NCBI GenBank assembly: GCA_005883885.1 | Contig: VAYF01000037.1 | Coordinates: 1-10,018, forward strand | Direction: 5' to 3' | Length of the DNA stretch: 10,018 nt | DNA from: Actinomycetota bacterium | GTDB lineage: Bacteria; Actinomycetota; UBA4738; HRBIN12 | Shown: positions 6,901 through 10,018 of the stretch, in pieces | Position numbering within the stretch: position 1 is the stretch's first letter | How the letters are laid out: the number at the start of each line of letters is the position of its first letter | The notes under the pieces: model-generated | Database searches by the model: none | What the model was told of the DNA's origin: nothing | The model's input: the letters and a program-made list of their open reading frames with translations, nothing else | Made by a program: the position numbers and the translations under genes

Positions 6901-7793
6901 ACACCGTGTTCCAGAACTATGCGCTGTTCCCGCATATGTCCGTCTCGGAGAACGTCGCGTACGGCCTCCGCCAGAAGAAGACGGACAAGGCCGAGATCGG
7001 GCGGCGGGTGGGCGAGGCGCTCGAGATGGTGAAGATGAGCAGGCTCGCCAACCGCAAACCGCGGGAGATGTCCGGCGGGCAGCAACAGCGGGTGGCGCTC
7101 GCCCGCGCGCTGGTGAACCGGCCGAGCCTCTTGCTCCTCGACGAGCCCCTCGGCGCGCTCGACCGCAAGCTTCGCGAGGAGATGCAGATCGAGCTGAAGC
7201 TGCTGCAGTCCCAGGTCGGCATCACGTTCATCTTCGTCACGCACGACCAAGACGAGGCCCTGTCGATGAGCGATCGGATCGCGGTGATGCTGGACGGGCG
7301 GGTCGAGCAACTCGCCGACCCGGACACGGTCTACGATCACCCGCGGTCTGCGTTCGTCGCGGGGTTCATCGGGAAACAGAACTTCTTCGAGGGCACGTCG
7401 CGCGACCGGGGCTCCGTCGTCGAGGGGGATGGATGGACCTTCCGTTCGTCGCTCGAGCCGATCGGCGCCGTGGACGGGCACGCCGCACTCGCCGCCGTCC
7501 GGCCAGAGGCTGTGCGGGTGTCCGGCCAACAGCCGTCGGATGGAAGGAACGCGATCTCGGGCGACCTGGCAAGCAGCTCGCACCTTGGCGACGTGATCCA
7601 GTTCGTCGTGCTCACACCCGGTCGCAAGGAGGTCATCGCCCGGCTCCCGCGCCCGGACGCTCCGCATCTGGACGTCGGTGGGCGAGTGTGGTGCTCGTGG
7701 GAGGCGGATCACACCCACGTGTTCGGGGCAGAGCAAGCCGAGATCGTGCTCGCCGATCCGGCGAGCGACGAAGCGGCCGCGATCGCAGGATGA
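6897..7793 (+). pseudogene. potA: 3' fragment of polyamine-type ABC transporter ATPase (potA)
   Basis: Family sequence resumes in the new frame from about 6882 as PHRRDVNTVFQNYALFPHM, an ordinary PotA Q-loop region. Numbered from the GTG at 6897, the fragment has Q6 (Q-loop), MSGGQQQRVALARAL (58-72, ABC signature), LLLLDEPLGALD (Walker B, D82-E83) and FVTHDQDEAL (H-loop His116). A TOBE-like C-terminal region (about 190-290) follows, as in PotA, UgpC and MalK-type importers. The GTG overlaps the TGA of the 5' fragment, so the ribosome might restart here, but a product without Walker A could not bind ATP normally. About 34 residues are missing relative to E. coli PotA. It lies 34 bases before potD. 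If the break is a sequence error, this is a normal importer ATPase of about 340 residues. Confidence 0.85.
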
Positions 7794-7810
7794 GGCCCTA
7801 CCGGGGCAAC

Positions 7811-7823
7811 AGAAGGAGGAAGG
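7811..7823 (+). promoter_or_regulatory. strong ribosome binding site for potD
   Basis: AGAAGGAGGAAGG precedes the ATG at 7828 and contains a full GGAGG core (7815-7819), eight bases before the start codon. This is among the strongest Shine-Dalgarno sequences in the window. It fixes the potD start at 7828 rather than at in-frame codons upstream that overlap potA. High output of the binding protein relative to the other transporter parts is usual for such importers. Confidence 0.8.
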
Positions 7824-7827
7824 TCGG

Positions 7828-9003
7828 ATGAGCGAACCAGATGAGGGTCTGAAGATCCTGGCGTCGGTGGAAAGCGCCCAGCGGATCAGTCGGCGCGCGT
7901 TCATGGGCGGATCCGTCGTGGCGGCATTCTCGGGAAGCATCTTGCTGTCGGCATGCAGCACCAACAGCCCAGTCGGTGCCGCGAACTCGAGCGGCGCGTC
8001 TCCCACCCTGGAGGATCAGCTGGAATTCTTCCACTGGGCCCAGTACGACGACCCGAAGCTCTTCAAGAAGTTCACCAACGAACTGGGGCCCGTTACCCAC
8101 ATCGACACCTACACGTCGAACGAGAACGCGATCACGAAGCTGGTCGCTGCGCAGGGCAGCAGCGGGTACGACATCGTCGTCCCGACCGGCCCGTACATCC
8201 CGCAGATGGTCGCGAACAACCTGCTCCAGGAGCTCGACCTGTCGAAGATCCCGAACTTCAAGAACCTCGAAACGGTATTCACGAACCAGCCGTGGGACCC
8301 CGGCAACGCGCATTCGGTGTGCAAGGACTGGGGAACGGTCGGGTGGATCGTCGACAAGAGCCAGATCTCCACACCGATCAACACCTGGAAGGACTTCATC
8401 AACGTCGCGATGACCGAGGCGAGCGGGAACGTCTCCCTGCTCGACGCGCAGAACGAGGTCATGGGCGTCTACTTCTGGGCGAACGGGATCGACTGGACGA
8501 CGACGAACCCGGCTGACCTCGACGCGTACGAGGCGTGGACCCTCCAGATGGCGCCGCACGTCAAGGCGTTCGAGTCGTACCCCGGCTACCAATTCGCCCA
8601 ATTGGGATACGGCTTGTCGCACGTGTGGAACGGTGACGCCCGGCAGGGGTTCAACTCGTTCAAGGATCCGAGCCGCTATGCCTGGGGCATCGGCTCACCC
8701 AACACCGAGCTCTGGATGGACAACTGGACCATCGTGCAGGGCGCCCCGCACCCGGAAGCGGCGTACGCGTTCATCAACTTCATCCTCGATCCGAAGAACT
8801 CGCTGCAGGACATGGAGTTCCACGGCTACAACACCGGGATCACGGGGCTGAAGGAGGCCGCCGCGGCAGCGGGGGTTCCCTACCTCGACATGGTGTTCTT
8901 CGATCCGGCTCAGCTCGCCACGATGCATGCGCAGGAGATCAACTCGGCGTTCGACCGCGAAGTGCAGATCTTCCTGAACATGAAGAACGCCGCGGGCGCA
9001 TAG
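7828..9003 (+). CDS. potD: spermidine/putrescine-type ABC transporter substrate-binding lipoprotein (PotD family)
   Basis: This is the extracytoplasmic binding protein of a polyamine-type importer, 391 residues. The N-terminus has a twin-arginine motif SRRAFM (21-26), a hydrophobic stretch (about 27-40) and a lipobox LSAC with C43, so it is probably exported folded by Tat and lipid-anchored. A Ser/Ala/Gly-rich spacer follows. The mature domain aligns with E. coli PotD: FFHWAQY (W70), DIVVPTGPY (115-123), SLLDAQNEV (203-211), HVWNGDA (W267) and ELWMDNWTI (294-302, W296 and D298). W70, W267, W296 and D298 correspond to the aromatic box and the carboxylate that bind polyamine amines, so the ligand is likely a polyamine or similar cation. 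The acidic cluster near 206-210 (D206, E210) is shifted compared with PotD, so the exact ligand is open. The stop is eight bases before the potB start. Confidence 0.9.
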   Translation: MSEPDEGLKILASVESAQRISRRAFMGGSVVAAFSGSILLSACSTNSPVGAANSSGASPTLEDQLEFFHWAQYDDPKLFKKFTNELGPVTHIDTYTSNENAITKLVAAQGSSGYDIVVPTGPYIPQMVANNLLQELDLSKIPNFKNLETVFTNQPWDPGNAHSVCKDWGTVGWIVDKSQISTPINTWKDFINVAMTEASGNVSLLDAQNEVMGVYFWANGIDWTTTNPADLDAYEAWTLQMAPHVKAFESYPGYQFAQLGYGLSHVWNGDARQGFNSFKDPSRYAWGIGSPNTELWMDNWTIVQGAPHPEAAYAFINFILDPKNSLQDMEFHGYNTGITGLKEAAAAAGVPYLDMVFFDPAQLATMHAQEINSAFDREVQIFLNMKNAAGA

Positions 9004-9011
9004 GTGCGAGG

Positions 9012-9950
9012 GTGGTCCAGCGGGTAGCGGCGTCCGAACGCGGGGCCCGGAGGATCCGGGCACCGCGGTTCGTCATGGCGCTCCCCGCGTGGGTCTGGTT
9101 CCTGTGCTTCTTCACGCTGCCGGTGTTGTGGATCGTCTACTACTCGTTCGGCTACAAACCGGACATCTACCACCCCATCGCGACCGACAAGCTCTCGCTG
9201 GGGTCGTACCACGAAGCGTTCTCGCGGGCGTTCGTACACGTCTTCTCGCAGACGCTGCAGATCTCGATCATCGGTACGTCCCTGTGCTTGCTGATCGCGT
9301 TCCCGTTCGCCTATTGGCTCGCGACACGCGTGTCGCCTCGATGGCGAGGGGTATTGCTCGGACTGGTGGTGGTGCCGTTCTTCGTGAACTTCCTGATCCG
9401 CACGGTCGGCTGGCTCATCCTCTTGTCGCCGGCGGGCCCCGTCTCGAGCCTCTTGCAGCGATGGGGACTCCGCAGCGAGCCGCTGCACCTGTTGCAAACG
9501 CGGGGAGCCGTCCAACTCGGCGTCGTCTACAACTACCTGGCGCTCATGATCCTGCCGCTCTTCGTGACGCTCGACCGGCTGGATCCTGCGATGCGCGAGG
9601 CATCGAAGGACCTCGGGGCCGACCGTGTGAAGACCTTCCGTCAGATCACCCTCCCGCTGGCGGCTCCCGGCATCGTCGCCGGGTTGCTCCTGGTCTTCAT
9701 CCCCCTGACCGGCGACTACATCACCGCCTTGGTCCTGGGGGGTGCGAAAGGGAACATGGCCGGCGTCGTGGTCGCGAGTCAGTTCACGATCGCGCAGGAC
9801 TGGGCGCTCGGAGCGGCGCAGGCGGTGATCCTGATCGCCATGATCATGGGGACGGTCGCCGTCTTCGGCTTGTTCGCACTCGCGATCCGCACCATCGTCC
9901 GAGCGAGCCGCAGGATCACGCTCCCGCCGGTCGCGGAGGAGGCCTTGTGA
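9012..9950 (+). CDS. potB: polyamine-type ABC transporter permease (PotB family)
   Basis: This is an inner-membrane permease of 312 residues with about six membrane segments: about 22-45, 78-101, 112-138, 170-188, 218-241 and 270-294. The cytoplasmic EAA loop that docks on the ATPase is clear: EASKDLGA (196-203) followed by FRQITLPLAAPGI. The basic N-terminus (GARRIRAPR) fits a cytoplasmic start. GTG 9012 is eight bases after the potD stop. Its upstream GAGGG lies too close to be a normal ribosome site, so ATG 9075 (MALPAWVW), directly before the first membrane segment, is a possible alternative start. It would pair with PotC to form the translocation channel for the ligand delivered by PotD. 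Confidence 0.9.
   Translation: MVQRVAASERGARRIRAPRFVMALPAWVWFLCFFTLPVLWIVYYSFGYKPDIYHPIATDKLSLGSYHEAFSRAFVHVFSQTLQISIIGTSLCLLIAFPFAYWLATRVSPRWRGVLLGLVVVPFFVNFLIRTVGWLILLSPAGPVSSLLQRWGLRSEPLHLLQTRGAVQLGVVYNYLALMILPLFVTLDRLDPAMREASKDLGADRVKTFRQITLPLAAPGIVAGLLLVFIPLTGDYITALVLGGAKGNMAGVVVASQFTIAQDWALGAAQAVILIAMIMGTVAVFGLFALAIRTIVRASRRITLPPVAEEAL
9935..9942 (+). promoter_or_regulatory. ribosome binding site for potC inside the end of potB
   Basis: GGAGGAGG lies within the last codons of potB, four bases before the GTG at 9947. Together with the GTGA stop-start overlap it supports coupled translation of the two permeases and fixes the start of the partial gene. Confidence 0.7.
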
Positions 9951-10018
9951 GCGCCGTCGAAGCCGGCAGGAAGGGACGTCGCAGGGACCTTGCCGACGTC
10001 GGGCTCCGTTCATGGGCG
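9947..10018 (+). CDS. potC: start of second ABC transporter permease (PotC-like), cut by window edge
   Basis: The GTG at 9947 overlaps the potB TGA (9948-9950) and is preceded by GGAGGAGG. Only 24 codons are visible (MSAVEAGRKGRRRDLADVGLRSWA), a basic cytoplasmic N-terminus of the kind found on ABC permeases before the first membrane segment. No diagnostic motif lies in this short piece. The PotC assignment rests on position: the usual order in these operons is ATPase, binding protein or permease, and then two permeases in tandem. Confidence 0.6.
   Translation, partial: MSAVEAGRKGRRRDLADVGLRSWA

Noticed and set aside
7678..7827. N-terminal extension of potD upstream to 7678
   Set aside because: It would overlap the end of potA and bury the Tat/lipoprotein signal. 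The strong GGAGG before ATG 7828 decides the start.
5629..8006. Long minus-strand open frames opposite the urease alpha-like and pot genes (about 418 and 446 codons)
   Set aside because: Low-complexity Arg/Pro/Gly/His-rich products, no family motif, and well-supported genes on the plus strand.

Overview
The window is high-GC (about two thirds G+C by eye), gene-dense DNA that looks like a chromosomal segment of an actinobacterium, probably a poorly characterised or uncultured lineage. The clues are frequent GTG starts, a LytR-CpsA-Psr wall protein, two apparent leaderless promoters (TANNNT, six bases, GTG), a Tat-type lipoprotein signal and a fused urease gamma/beta gene. The species cannot be named from the sequence.

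Layout. Bases 1-41 may hold the 3' tail of an upstream gene whose TGA overlaps the GTG of a LytR-CpsA-Psr (LCP) protein (38-988, +). The LCP gene converges, with six bases between the two genes, on a CaCA-type cation/calcium exchanger-like membrane protein (995-2038, -). Divergent from that, across a 63-base gap containing a 10-base palindrome, is a 755-residue MrfA/YprA-type DEAH-box helicase with a C-terminal cysteine cluster (2102-4369, +). After a 34-base gap with its own apparent leaderless promoter comes a long same-strand cluster: fused urease gamma/beta-like subunit (4404-4988), urease alpha-like amidohydrolase (4981-6678), a broken polyamine-type ABC ATPase potA (6733-7793), a polyamine-binding lipoprotein potD (7828-9003), permease potB (9012-9950) and the start of a second permease potC (9947 to the window edge).

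How the parts may work together. The last six genes look like one transcription unit that pairs uptake of a polyamine-like cation (PotABCD type) with a urease-like hydrolase. The alpha subunit keeps all residues known to bind the two nickel ions and the carbamylated lysine, plus the catalytic His and Arg. It lacks about 11 residues of the substrate-contact loop and has Val instead of the flap Cys. The beta part lacks its usual C-terminal tail, and no ureD/E/F/G accessory gene is visible. I infer that it may act on something other than plain urea, perhaps a ureido or guanidino compound brought in by the adjacent transporter. This is a hypothesis, not a demonstrated function.

The most important defect is in potA. 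The segment encoding Walker A is missing and the reading frame shifts at the junction, so the gene is either a pseudogene or an assembly/sequence error. Other notable points are a 31-base near-continuous perfect hairpin inside the helicase gene and two matching leaderless promoter arrangements. No tRNA, rRNA, CRISPR array, insertion sequence or convincing intrinsic terminator was seen, and no stretch over 300 bases lacks a gene.
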